Assembly: GCA_018335755.1 (NCBI GenBank)
Contig: JAGXRK010000019.1
Coordinates: forward strand, 166,669 to 230,668
Length of the DNA: 64,000 nucleotides
Reading direction: 5' to 3'
DNA from: Ignavibacterium sp.
Lineage (GTDB): Bacteria; Bacteroidota; Ignavibacteria; Ignavibacteriales; Ignavibacteriaceae
Part shown: one piece after another, positions 1-7,906 of the stretch
Layout: each line of letters begins with the position of its first letter
Numbering within the stretch: the stretch's first letter is position 1
Translations under genes and position numbers: made by a program
Notes under the pieces: generated by a model
Database searches by the model: none
The model's input: only the letters and a program-made list of their open reading frames with translations
What the model was told of the DNA's origin: nothing

Positions 1-384
1 GGCGTGGCTGGTGGTGTCCATTGTGATAACGCTAATTTCATTGCTGGAATGATTGATTGACTGAATGACTGAATGGAACTTGTATGTTTGGTTTGGAAGC
101 AATGAGTCAATGTAAAGTAATGTGTCTGCTGTTTGCAGGCTTATCGTTTTTGTTATAGTGTTGTCTTTTAAAAGATTAATCGTTGTTGGCAGTTGGAGAT
201 TATTTGTCGTAAGCGTTATCCACGCTTCGGTGCAGCTTACGTCTTCAAGTGTTAAAGTAAACACAGCTTTATCAGGCGGAGGGTCAATTGTATTGCAGCT
301 TGCTGTGCAGAGTAAGAGTAAGAGTAAGAAAATGAGTAAGAGAAAGAGTGAGTAAGTTTTTTGTGATATTTTCTCAGCAGTCAT
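1..384 (-). CDS. FN3-type lipoprotein, 5' part only (runs off left edge)
   Basis: The minus strand is open from an ATG at 384 to base 1 with no stop, giving 128 codons. Two in-frame stops lie just upstream of the ATG, and an AGGG ribosome site sits 6 bases before it. The product begins with a short polar N-terminus, a Leu-rich hydrophobic core (residues 11-25) and a CTASC lipobox-like end (Cys30), so it is probably a lipoprotein. Residues about 40-125 look like one fibronectin type III domain: DVSCTEAW, then DTLLYIDSLLPNQTYKF, then NEISVITMDTTSHA. Proteins of this style in Ignavibacteria usually continue into a repeat or propeller region, which is outside the window. Function unknown; probably cell-surface. 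The hydrophobic core is partly written in a TTACTC hexamer repeat. Confidence 0.8.
   Translation of the reverse strand, partial: MTAEKISQKTYSLFLLLIFLLLLLLCTASCNTIDPPPDKAVFTLTLEDVSCTEAWITLTTNNLQLPTTINLLKDNTITKTISLQTADTLLYIDSLLPNQTYKFHSVIQSINHSSNEISVITMDTTSHA
310..327. repeat. Hexamer repeat (GAGTAA)3 inside a signal peptide
   Basis: Three perfect GAGTAA units lie at 310-327, followed by related GAGTAAG and GAAAGAG units up to about 356. On the minus strand they read TTA CTC and encode Leu-Leu pairs of the lipoprotein signal peptide. Copy-number change would keep frame and alter the length of the hydrophobic core. Confidence 0.7.
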
Positions 385-530
385 TGTAATCCCTATAAAT
401 CAGAATTTTACCTATGTAAAAACAAAGAAAAATTTCATTAAAACCAAATACAATTCAGGGGAAAAATATTTCTGCAATATGTTACAGTCGTAGGAACATC
501 ATTTATGATGTTGTTACAAAAAATAATTAA

Positions 531-573
531 GGAATTTGATAAACCTGCCCGTCCGGCAGGCGGGTCAAATTCC
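531..573. repeat. Nested inverted repeat (REP-like palindrome)
   Basis: Outer arms GGAATTTGA (531-539) and TCAAATTCC (565-573) enclose a GC-rich core with stem CCTGCC (544-549) and GGCAGG (555-560). The core is strikingly GC-rich against its AT-rich surroundings. It looks like a dispersed palindromic element or a stem-loop in the smpB leader. A second small palindrome, AACATCAT/ATGATGTT, lies at 494-511. Confidence 0.5.
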
Positions 574-653
574 TACAAAATGGTTATTAAGGATTCCCAT
601 ATTCTTGCATTTAATAACATTTAAGACAATTTTTGTTTTCGAATTTGAACAAA

Positions 654-1112
654 ATGCTAAAACAGGACGAAGAAAAAAATATAACCGTAAACCGTAAAGC
701 ACGACATGAATATGCTATCATCCAGACCTATGAAGCTGGTATTGCACTTGTCGGAACAGAGGTTAAAGCACTCAGACAAGGAAAAGCTAATCTGGTTGAC
801 AGCTATGGAACGGTGAGGAATAATGAAGTCTGGCTGATAAGCGCACACATCAGTGAGTACACACAAGGTAATATAAATAATCATATTCCAACCCGCGACC
901 GTAAACTCTTGCTTAACAGAAGTGAGATAAGAAAGTTAATAGGTAAAACAAAGGAAAAAGGTTTAACATTAGTTCCGCTAAGATTATATTTTAAAAACGG
1001 CAAAGTAAAAGTTGAACTTGCCCTTGCTAAAGGCAAGAAGGTTTATGATAAACGTGAATCGATTGCAAAGAAAGATTTACAGCGGGATCAGGAAAGAAAA
1101 TTTAAGTATTAA
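654..1112 (+). CDS. smpB: SsrA-binding protein SmpB
   Basis: SmpB binds tmRNA and brings it to stalled ribosomes for trans-translation. The 152-residue product has the family features: VNRKARHEY near the start, the central [18 protein letters not shown] segment, and a basic C-terminal tail rich in KKxxDKRE and ending RDQERKFKY. Length fits the family (about 150-160). The frame stays open upstream to a TTG at 633, which would add seven residues; the ATG at 654 gives the usual SmpB N-terminus and is preferred, though neither start has a clear ribosome site. It stands alone, about 100 bases before tyrS on the same strand. Confidence 0.95.
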   Translation: MLKQDEEKNITVNRKARHEYAIIQTYEAGIALVGTEVKALRQGKANLVDSYGTVRNNEVWLISAHISEYTQGNINNHIPTRDRKLLLNRSEIRKLIGKTKEKGLTLVPLRLYFKNGKVKVELALAKGKKVYDKRESIAKKDLQRDQERKFKY

Positions 1113-1115
1113 AAG

Positions 1116-1159
1116 TTGCAAGAATATGCCGAAGGCATCCCTTCGGGACAAGATTGCAA
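1116..1159. repeat. Hairpin/palindromic element between smpB and tyrS
   Basis: The perfect stem CCGAAGG (1129-1135) / CCTTCGG (1140-1146) has a CATC loop, with outer TTGCAA arms at 1116-1121 and 1154-1159. No T-run follows, so a dispersed palindrome is at least as likely as a terminator. Confidence 0.45.
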
Positions 1160-1214
1160 AATTGGACTAAACCTTAAGATAAGATTTTAGTATTTAACCA
1201 TAAGAAAAAATCAG

Positions 1215-2435
1215 ATGACAAAAAAAATATTCCCTACCTTAAACGAGCAAATGGACATCATCAGGCGCGGTGCTGTCGAGATAATTCCGGAAGACGAACT
1301 CGTCAAAAAAATTGAAAGATCGATTAAAGAAAATAAACCTCTTAACATTAAGCTTGGCTGCGATCCGAGTAGACCTGATCTTCATATCGGACACTCGGTA
1401 GTATTAAAAAAATTAGCGCAGTTCCAAATGCTCGGTCATCAGGCAATATTAATTGTTGGTGATTTTACGGGAATGATAGGCGATCCTTCAGGCAGGAATT
1501 CTACACGTCCGGCTCTTACTCTTGAGCAGACAAGAATAAACGGCGAAAGTTATTTTGAGCAGGCATCTAAAATTCTGAATAAATATAAAACCAGGATAGT
1601 TTACAACTCTGACTGGCTGAGCAAAATGAATTTTGAGGAAGTGATAAAACTTTCATCAAAATACACCGTAGCCAGGATGATAGAGCGCGATGATTTTACA
1701 AAACGTTTCAAAGCTGGTGAACCGATAAGTGTTCACGAATTTCTTTATCCGCTTGCGCAGGCTATGGATTCAGTTGCAATAAACAGTGATGTTGAACTTG
1801 GCGGAACCGATCAGAAATTTAATCTGCTTGTCGGTCGCGACATTCAGCGTGAATATGGAATAGAACCGCAGGTCATTCTAACTATGCCGCTGCTTGTCGG
1901 TACAGACGGTGTTGAAAAGATGAGCAAGTCATTAGATAATTATATAGGTATTTCCGATCCCCCGCAGCAGATATTTGGAAGAACTCTTTCAATTCCGGAC
2001 AATCTTATTTACACCTACTTTGTACTGACAACAGATGTAACAGAAGAAAAGTTAGCTGAAATTCAGAATTTGATGGATGATGAAAAAACAAATCCGAGAG
2101 ATTTAAAAAGAGAACTAGCAAAAACTTTAGTTACGATGTATCACAGTGAAGAAGCGGCAAAAACTGCTGAGGAAGAATTTGACAGGATTTTTATCAACAA
2201 AGGTCTTCCCGATAAAATTCCTGAATTTAAAGTTGAAGAAAGCAAAGAAATAAATGTTTTAGAATTAATAGTTTTAGTAAATTTCGCACCGTCAAAAGGA
2301 GAAGCACGCAGATTAGTAACACAGGGCGGCGTTTCAATTGACGGAGAAAAAATAAATGATCCTCTTCAGAATATTAAAATCACTCAGGGTATGATTTTAA
2401 AAGTAGGCAAGAGGAAATTTGTTAAATTAATTTAG
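1215..2435 (+). CDS. tyrS: Tyrosyl-tRNA synthetase
   Basis: Class I aminoacyl-tRNA synthetase charging tRNA-Tyr in the cytoplasm. The 406-residue protein has the HIGH signature in PDLHIGH (residues 54-60), the KMSKS loop in [11 protein letters not shown] (about 235), and a C-terminal S4 RNA-binding domain (about 340-406; [18 protein letters not shown]). The short spacer before HIGH and the S4 domain suggest the TyrZ-like subgroup. The ATG at 1215 follows an A-rich leader without a strong ribosome site. The arginine decarboxylase gene starts 13 bases downstream, so the two are probably co-transcribed. Confidence 0.96.
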   Translation: MTKKIFPTLNEQMDIIRRGAVEIIPEDELVKKIERSIKENKPLNIKLGCDPSRPDLHIGHSVVLKKLAQFQMLGHQAILIVGDFTGMIGDPSGRNSTRPALTLEQTRINGESYFEQASKILNKYKTRIVYNSDWLSKMNFEEVIKLSSKYTVARMIERDDFTKRFKAGEPISVHEFLYPLAQAMDSVAINSDVELGGTDQKFNLLVGRDIQREYGIEPQVILTMPLLVGTDGVEKMSKSLDNYIGISDPPQQIFGRTLSIPDNLIYTYFVLTTDVTEEKLAEIQNLMDDEKTNPRDLKRELAKTLVTMYHSEEAAKTAEEEFDRIFINKGLPDKIPEFKVEESKEINVLELIVLVNFAPSKGEARRLVTQGGVSIDGEKINDPLQNIKITQGMILKVGKRKFVKLI

Positions 2436-2448
2436 AAAGGAAACTCAG

Positions 2449-2994
2449 TTGTATTTACCAACCAAACTGTTTTTCACCAAAGGTGTAGGCAAACATAAAG
2501 AATATCTCAGTTCCTTTGAGCTTGCTTTAAGAAGCGCAAAAATTGAGATATGTAATTTAGTTTCAGTCAGCAGTATATTTCCCATAGGCTGCAAAAGAAT
2601 TACGGTTGAAGAAGGATTGAAATATATTACCCCGGGTCAGATTACTCATTGTGTAATGGCAAGAAATTCTACAAATGAACCGAACAGATTGATTGCTGCT
2701 TCAATTGGTGTTGCTTTGCCTGCTGATAACAGCGCCTATGGATATCTTTCCGAACATCATCCATACGGTCAGACAGAAAAGATTTCCGGTGAATATGCCG
2801 AAGACCTTGCAGCAACTATGCTGGCAACAACTCTCGGCGTTGAATTTAATCCTGATGTTGACTGGAGCGAACGTGAAAATATTTATAAAATGTCAGGTAA
2901 AATTGTTCGTTCTTTCAACGTTACACAATCTGCGGAAGGTGACAAGAACGGGTTATGGACAACTGTAATAGCCTGCGGAATATTTTTACCTTAA
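2449..2994 (+). CDS. pdaD: Pyruvoyl-dependent arginine decarboxylase
   Basis: Converts arginine to agmatine, the first step of a polyamine route, using a pyruvoyl group made by self-cleavage rather than PLP. The 181-residue length and the [10 protein letters not shown] segment (Ser41-Ser42) match the PvlArgDC family, in which the chain is cut between two serines and the second becomes the pyruvoyl. Other family features are [12 protein letters not shown] and a Gly/Ala-rich C-terminal half ending VIACGIFLP. The start is TTG at 2449, preceded by GAAAGGAA about 8 bases upstream; no ATG would keep the N-terminal strand. It follows tyrS closely and is followed by a terminator. Confidence 0.92.
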   Translation: MYLPTKLFFTKGVGKHKEYLSSFELALRSAKIEICNLVSVSSIFPIGCKRITVEEGLKYITPGQITHCVMARNSTNEPNRLIAASIGVALPADNSAYGYLSEHHPYGQTEKISGEYAEDLAATMLATTLGVEFNPDVDWSERENIYKMSGKIVRSFNVTQSAEGDKNGLWTTVIACGIFLP

Positions 2995-3023
2995 GGTGTT
3001 TTTAAGCTAATAATTAAATGTTA

Positions 3024-3066
3024 AATCCTGGGACATAACCTGTATTTGTTCCGGGATTCTTTTTGG
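3024..3066 (+). terminator. Intrinsic terminator after pdaD
   Basis: Stem AATCCTGGGAC (3024-3034) pairs, with two G-U pairs, to GTTCCGGGATT (3048-3058), followed by a T-run. Confidence 0.75.
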
Positions 3067-3093
3067 TAAATTGTGGATATTCAGCTTTTATCT

Positions 3094-4485
3094 TCAATTC
3101 TTTTTAATGATTAAACCAATAGCATGAATTATCATAGACAGAACTAAACCAACAATCATCGGTTCGATTTCATTTATAAAATAAATGTTTGCGACAATTT
3201 CAGTGCGTAAGAAAAACCAAATCGTGCTCCCAATTACAGCCATAATCATTTCAAAAACAATAATTTTCTTTGATACCTGAATTTGTGGGTAATAAGCACT
3301 TATCACAGGCATAATAATTCCTGGAATAAAAAGAGAACCAATTGTGTACCAGATTTCAATTACTGAAGGAATAAAGTATGCAATTAAAGAGGATAGTATT
3401 CCTGAAATGAACAACCCTAAAACTGTATATTTCTTTAAGTTAAGCTCGTTCTTTTCTCTTTTTATCTTATATACTAAATCCCTGCTGATTGTTGTAGCAC
3501 TTAAAAAGAAGAAACTGTTTAATGTAGATAAAATTGTTGCAAAAAGAGCAGCATAGAAAACCCCCTTTAAACCGGGAGCAAGCACTTTCTCCGCTAATAA
3601 AGGAAACGCCCAAATTGGCTGATCGAGATCAGGGAGCAAGGCTTTTGCATACAAACCTGTTGCAGTAGTCAAAAAATCAAACACTAACCAGAATCCAATT
3701 GAGATCAGAATTCCTTTAACGGCAATAGATCCTGATTTAGCAGCGAAACTACGCTGGTGAAATCCTGGGTCAGCAAACGTCCACATAGCAATTAAAAACC
3801 ACACAATAATAAATCCCGGTGATGCTCCTCCTGTAACACTCAGATGTGTTTCAGGAATATTTGAGGTAATGAATTCTAATCCGCCGAAATTTATCAGACT
3901 AACAACAAAGATTATTATGAATCCCCCGAACATTACAAAGAACTGAAAAGCATCTGCATAAACATTAGATCTGAATCCGCCTTTTATAAGATATGATATA
4001 GATAGAAAAAGCGAAATAATTAATGCAGGAATAAAATCAATGTCGAAGCTGAGAACTAATAAATTTGCTGTCATTAATAAGTATGGTGCCGGAATAACGA
4101 GTATAAAAACAATTATTGAAGAAATAATACCGGCAGTCTTTCCATGCTCGATCTCAATTTTATCAGGTATGGTGAAAAGAGAAGCGCTCCTGATCTTTTT
4201 AGCAAAGAAAATTGCAAAAAGAAATGCAAAGAAATAATAGGGCAATCCTTGAGTAAACCAACTTAGAAGTCCATATCGATAAGTAAACTCTCCCACTCCT
4301 ATTATGCCACCATACCAGGTAGATACAGTTGTAAGAACAAAAAGAAATAGACTTAAATTTCTTCCGGATAAAAGATAATCTTCAGATGATGATTTTGTCT
4401 TTCTTGATGAATAGAATCCTACTGATAACAGAACGGCAAAGAACAGTAGTATAACTATTATATCAATCGGACTAAAAGAGATCAT
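3094..4485 (-). CDS. Sodium:solute symporter, candidate thiamine transporter
   Basis: A 463-residue, very hydrophobic inner-membrane protein with about 12-13 membrane segments. The N-terminus matches the SSS family (VGFYSSRKTKSSSEDYLLSG), with a typical Trp/Gly-rich second region (STWYGGIIGVGEF) and the ADPGFHQRSFAAKS loop. Family members import vitamins, sugars or amino acids with sodium. Substrate cannot be read from sequence, but it is the third gene of a TPP-riboswitch operon and its start overlaps the end of the thiamine pyrophosphokinase gene by 14 bases. SSS-family genes under TPP riboswitches have been proposed as thiamine transporters (ThiV type). Thiamine or a precursor is therefore the best guess. 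Confidence 0.88.
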   Translation of the reverse strand: MISFSPIDIIVILLFFAVLLSVGFYSSRKTKSSSEDYLLSGRNLSLFLFVLTTVSTWYGGIIGVGEFTYRYGLLSWFTQGLPYYFFAFLFAIFFAKKIRSASLFTIPDKIEIEHGKTAGIISSIIVFILVIPAPYLLMTANLLVLSFDIDFIPALIISLFLSISYLIKGGFRSNVYADAFQFFVMFGGFIIIFVVSLINFGGLEFITSNIPETHLSVTGGASPGFIIVWFLIAMWTFADPGFHQRSFAAKSGSIAVKGILISIGFWLVFDFLTTATGLYAKALLPDLDQPIWAFPLLAEKVLAPGLKGVFYAALFATILSTLNSFFFLSATTISRDLVYKIKREKNELNLKKYTVLGLFISGILSSLIAYFIPSVIEIWYTIGSLFIPGIIMPVISAYYPQIQVSKKIIVFEMIMAVIGSTIWFFLRTEIVANIYFINEIEPMIVGLVLSMIIHAIGLIIKKN

Positions 4486-5125
4486 TTGTTTGCAGAAAAT
4501 TAAAATCTCTGATTAAAAATATTATTCCTCCCTTTATGCTGATTTTCAAGGTATCAGAATTTGATACATTACTAGTGCTTTCGCGTTCACCAAACGGTAG
4601 AGATGTTTTATCTAACGGATATTTCAGTCCGGCAGCAGTTATTTTGGTTTTTTTATTGAAACCATATAATGAAATTGTTTCACCAGGTATGGATTTTAAA
4701 ATATTCAGTTTCGATAAAGGAATTAAAATCGAGTTTTCAGCAATGATCTTACACTTAATTTTTTCATAGTACTTTAAGATAATGCCGATATTGCAGAGTG
4801 TGTGATCTAATCTGTCCCCTGTTACTCCAAGTAAAATGGCTTCATCAAACTTCTTGCTTATAGCAAGTTTAATCGCCTTTTCAACATCGGTATCATTTTG
4901 ACGAGATAGTTTTATTATATCACTTTTTGCTTGATAATACTTTAAAGTATTAGCCGATATTGAATCAAGGTCACCAATAATATAATCCGGTACTAAATTC
5001 ATTTTACGTGCATGATTAGCTCCGCCATCAGCACAAATTAATGTTGAGTATCCTTTGCTTAGCAAATAAGCAATTATCTGCTTTCGCGGCGGTTTACCAT
5101 TTGCAAGAATAATACATTTCTTCAT
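4472..5125 (-). CDS. thiN: Thiamine pyrophosphokinase
   Basis: Transfers pyrophosphate from ATP to thiamine to give the cofactor TPP. The 217-residue protein shows the family N-terminal fold: ILANGKPP, CADGGANHARKM, PDYIIGDLDSI, then the QNDTDVEKAIKLA and LLGVTGDRLDHTLCN motifs that bind Mg and substrate. A C-terminal beta domain (about 140-217) is present but weakly conserved. It lies between the riboswitch-controlled TonB receptor (84-base gap) and the symporter (14-base overlap), giving a logical import-then-activate unit. Confidence 0.93.
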   Translation of the reverse strand: MKKCIILANGKPPRKQIIAYLLSKGYSTLICADGGANHARKMNLVPDYIIGDLDSISANTLKYYQAKSDIIKLSRQNDTDVEKAIKLAISKKFDEAILLGVTGDRLDHTLCNIGIILKYYEKIKCKIIAENSILIPLSKLNILKSIPGETISLYGFNKKTKITAAGLKYPLDKTSLPFGERESTSNVSNSDTLKISIKGGIIFLIRDFNFLQTNDLF

Positions 5126-5157
5126 TATAATACTTTTGCTTAATCAAATTTTTGTGT

Positions 5158-5193
5158 TTTAGTGTTGTAGCCGGAAAATTACAAAACACTAAA
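5158..5193. repeat. Small stem-loop between receptor gene and thiN
   Basis: TTTAGTGTT (5158-5166) and AACACTAAA (5185-5193) form a 9-bp stem with an 18-base loop in the 84-base intercistronic gap. It could stabilise or process the operon mRNA. No T-run strong enough for a terminator was seen. Confidence 0.35.
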
Positions 5194-5209
5194 TACCACT
5201 AAATAATTA

Positions 5210-7720
5210 TCATAGTCCTAACTGAATACCGGCAATAAAATTTCTTTCTGCTGCCGGAAAAAATTCCTTACCGATTGCATGAGCACTGTACAGATTATCA
5301 AATAAATTATTTACCTGAATAAATATTTTAGATAATGACCTGCCACTAAATAATGGGAATTCATAACTGCCAAAGAAATCCATAACAAAATAAGCTTCGT
5401 TTTTATTGTCTGTATAATCAACAAAACCGGGACGATCAATAAGATATTCTTTGAGTTTGCTATCAAAATTATCTGAGAAAAATTCACCTACATATTTACC
5501 AGATAATCTTAGGAATAGATTTTTATAATTAAACGACAATCCAAAGTTAGCAAGTAAATCGGGAAATGCACTGATGCGGTTTCCGGAAAGATCAATTTCA
5601 CTTACGACTCTCTGATTTGTGATCGGATCGCGGTATCTAACAAAAGTTAAGCCCTTATCAATAATATTCTGACTGTAAGTTGCATTAGCAAACACTTCGA
5701 GGTAATTAATCAACTTTGCAATTATTGAGAGTTCAATGCCCCGATGAATTGTTTTATCAACATTACCGGTTACCGGCTGTCCGAATCTATCAACCTGACC
5801 TTGTCTTACAATCTCATCGTCAAAAAGCATATAGAACAAGTTCAAGTTCAGAATCACCTTTGAAGTATTGAATGCCACACCTAATTCAACGTCATTCATC
5901 ATCTCGGGTTTAACGAGGGGTTTATTATAGTCATATCCGATAAGATTTCCAGATGTATCAATAATTACTTCAAACTGAGGAACAGCTCCTCCGCTTGATT
6001 CTGCAGCATCATAATAGTTTTTTAACCTTGGTTCGCGCGTCACTCTGGCAAAGGAAAGGAAAGTACTTAGTTGCTCATTTATCTTGTAGTTTAATCCAAA
6101 TCTCGGATTAATATATAAGCCATCAATTTCAAAATTATTATTAAGATAACGCTCATTTGAAATGCTGTATTTATGATATGCAAGCTGTACTTCACCAAGT
6201 AGATTTATTTTATCATTAAGTCTGTAATTTTCATGTATGTAGGCATTAATAATATCTTTTCCACCGTTATAAAAATAATAGTAAAAGCTTTTTGTAATTC
6301 CTTCGGGAAGACTCTCACCATAATTTATTCCTCCCCAATGGTTTGATCTATGAATACGGAATTCACCACCGACAATTAGTTCTCCATTCTTATGCTTGTA
6401 ACTTACACGAGGTATCCATCCATATTGTTTGTTCTCAACTTTGGCACGGATAAGTACATTACCAGGATTTTTTTCCGGATTAAAACCGAATTCTGATGTT
6501 ATTCTAAGATAACTTGTATCAGCCCATGAGCCGTCATAATCAAAAAAACCCTGACCAAATACAAGAAATAAAGCTGAATTTAACTTAATATTATTAAAAA
6601 TCTTTATTTCATTCAAAAGCTCGTAATGCGGCTGTGAGAAGTTTTCAATTTCCTCAGGTCTTCTCGGTGTAACAAATGTATATCCGGTTTCATCAGCTTC
6701 CCAGTAAGAATAATTTTCCTTTCTTAGCTGCTTATCCTTAATTGCAAACTTCGCTAAACCTGTATAAGCTAATCCATCCTCAATTGGTCCGCCATAAAAA
6801 TTTAATTGAGATGTTATCCAGTCATCATATCTTACAGCAGATAAATGGTAAGCATTAAATCTTACCCAGGATTGATTTCTGTAACCGGAACTAAGTATCT
6901 GCGAGAGCTTGGCATAAATCGCATATTTATTATCAATCAAACCGCTAGAATAACCTGCGGAATATTTTCTTGTATGATAGCTTCCATAAGATGCTGATAA
7001 ATTAAATTTTGGTCTGTCAGAAAAGGTTGATGTAATTATATTTATTGAACCACCGATTGCAGGATAACCGGTTACGCCTGATCCTGCGCCACGCTGAACC
7101 TGTATCATTTCAGTGCTTGCAAGTAGATCAGGAAAATCAAGCCAGTAGACATTATGATCTTCAGGATCATTTTGAGGAATACCATTTATTGAAACAGAAA
7201 TTCTTCTCTGATCAAACCCTCTTATTGAAAGATAGTTATAACCTATTCCATGCCCGCCTTCAGAATAAAAAGTAGTTGACGGCAGTCTGCTTAGATATTC
7301 TGGTATATCCTGTACGATATAATCTCTTTGAATATCTTTCCTCTTTATCTGATCAAATGCAATGGGAGTTATTCCCTGCTTACCGATGGTACCTTCCACC
7401 AATACACTTTGTGATGGCAGAACAATTCTATCCAGTTCAACAATCAATTTTTCGTAGTTTTGAGTCTCAGAAAGTACAAGTAGTTTATCTGCATAACCGA
7501 GATAACTAACTATTAATGTGTCTGAAGTTTTTATTTCTCCGGATAGTCTGAAATAGCCGTCTTTATCAGTAATAGTTCCTAAATTTTTTCCTGAAATATA
7601 AATGTTAGTGTTGGAAAGTGGACTTTTTGATTCAGAGTCAGTTACTATTCCTCTGACTGAAATTTGCTGAGGTAGAATTTGTTGAAGAAAAAACAAAAAA
7701 AGAATGATTGAAGCTTTCAT
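5210..7720 (-). CDS. TonB-dependent outer-membrane receptor, probably for thiamine
   Basis: An 836-residue outer-membrane receptor. A signal peptide (about 1-18) is followed by a CarboxypepD_reg domain (about 20-100; VRGIVTDSESKSPLSNTNIYI), a plug domain (about 115-230; RLPSTTFYSEGG, VQRGAGSGVTGYPAIGGSINI) and a long beta-barrel ending in IAGIQLGL. Such receptors take scarce compounds across the outer membrane using TonB energy. The gene lies directly behind a TPP riboswitch and terminator and is followed by thiN and an SSS transporter, so thiamine or its phosphates is the likely ligand; TPP-controlled receptors of this kind are known in Bacteroidota. The start is well supported: AAAGGAG lies 5 bases before the ATG at 7720. 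Confidence 0.93.
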   Translation of the reverse strand: MKASIILFLFFLQQILPQQISVRGIVTDSESKSPLSNTNIYISGKNLGTITDKDGYFRLSGEIKTSDTLIVSYLGYADKLLVLSETQNYEKLIVELDRIVLPSQSVLVEGTIGKQGITPIAFDQIKRKDIQRDYIVQDIPEYLSRLPSTTFYSEGGHGIGYNYLSIRGFDQRRISVSINGIPQNDPEDHNVYWLDFPDLLASTEMIQVQRGAGSGVTGYPAIGGSINIITSTFSDRPKFNLSASYGSYHTRKYSAGYSSGLIDNKYAIYAKLSQILSSGYRNQSWVRFNAYHLSAVRYDDWITSQLNFYGGPIEDGLAYTGLAKFAIKDKQLRKENYSYWEADETGYTFVTPRRPEEIENFSQPHYELLNEIKIFNNIKLNSALFLVFGQGFFDYDGSWADTSYLRITSEFGFNPEKNPGNVLIRAKVENKQYGWIPRVSYKHKNGELIVGGEFRIHRSNHWGGINYGESLPEGITKSFYYYFYNGGKDIINAYIHENYRLNDKINLLGEVQLAYHKYSISNERYLNNNFEIDGLYINPRFGLNYKINEQLSTFLSFARVTREPRLKNYYDAAESSGGAVPQFEVIIDTSGNLIGYDYNKPLVKPEMMNDVELGVAFNTSKVILNLNLFYMLFDDEIVRQGQVDRFGQPVTGNVDKTIHRGIELSIIAKLINYLEVFANATYSQNIIDKGLTFVRYRDPITNQRVVSEIDLSGNRISAFPDLLANFGLSFNYKNLFLRLSGKYVGEFFSDNFDSKLKEYLIDRPGFVDYTDNKNEAYFVMDFFGSYEFPLFSGRSLSKIFIQVNNLFDNLYSAHAIGKEFFPAAERNFIAGIQLGL

Positions 7721-7732
7721 GGCTACTCCTTT

Positions 7733-7760
7733 AAATAAAAAAGCCGTTCAGGGAACGGCT
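7733..7760 (-). terminator. Intrinsic terminator of the TPP riboswitch
   Basis: On the minus strand AGCCGTTC (7760-7753) pairs with GAACGGCT (7749-7742) around a CCT loop, followed by TTTTTATTT. It lies between the aptamer and the receptor start codon, as in a transcription-attenuating riboswitch. Confidence 0.88.
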
Positions 7761-7783
7761 AAAAGCAAATCAATTATTCTTCT

Positions 7784-7874
7784 AGCCCGTTTTCCTACGC
7801 TGGAATTACCCAGATCAGGTTTAAGGGTATGATCTCAGATATCACGAATAATCGGGATAACACCCCTAACGGCT
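7784..7874 (-). promoter_or_regulatory. TPP riboswitch aptamer (THI element)
   Basis: Read on the minus strand the element has all conserved blocks in order: GGGGTG, CTGAGAT (complement at about 7833-7838), ACCCTTAAACCTGATCTGGG, and TTCCAGCGTAGGAAAA. The closing helix P1 pairs AGCCGTT with AACGGGCT. Binding of thiamine pyrophosphate should favour the terminator at 7733-7760 and shut off the downstream receptor, thiN and symporter genes. The P1 3' strand is complementary to the terminator's 5' strand, so it can serve as antiterminator. Confidence 0.95.
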
Positions 7875-7906
7875 TCAGGTTATACAATATGTAATTAAAA
7901 AAATTA

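Noticed and set aside
122..355. A 77-codon plus-strand frame rich in Ser and Lys
   Set aside because: It is the antisense of the minus-strand lipoprotein signal peptide and FN3 region; its low-complexity tail comes from the TTACTC repeat.
633..653. Seven extra N-terminal codons for smpB from a TTG
   Set aside because: The ATG at 654 gives the usual family length and start; the TTG has no ribosome site.
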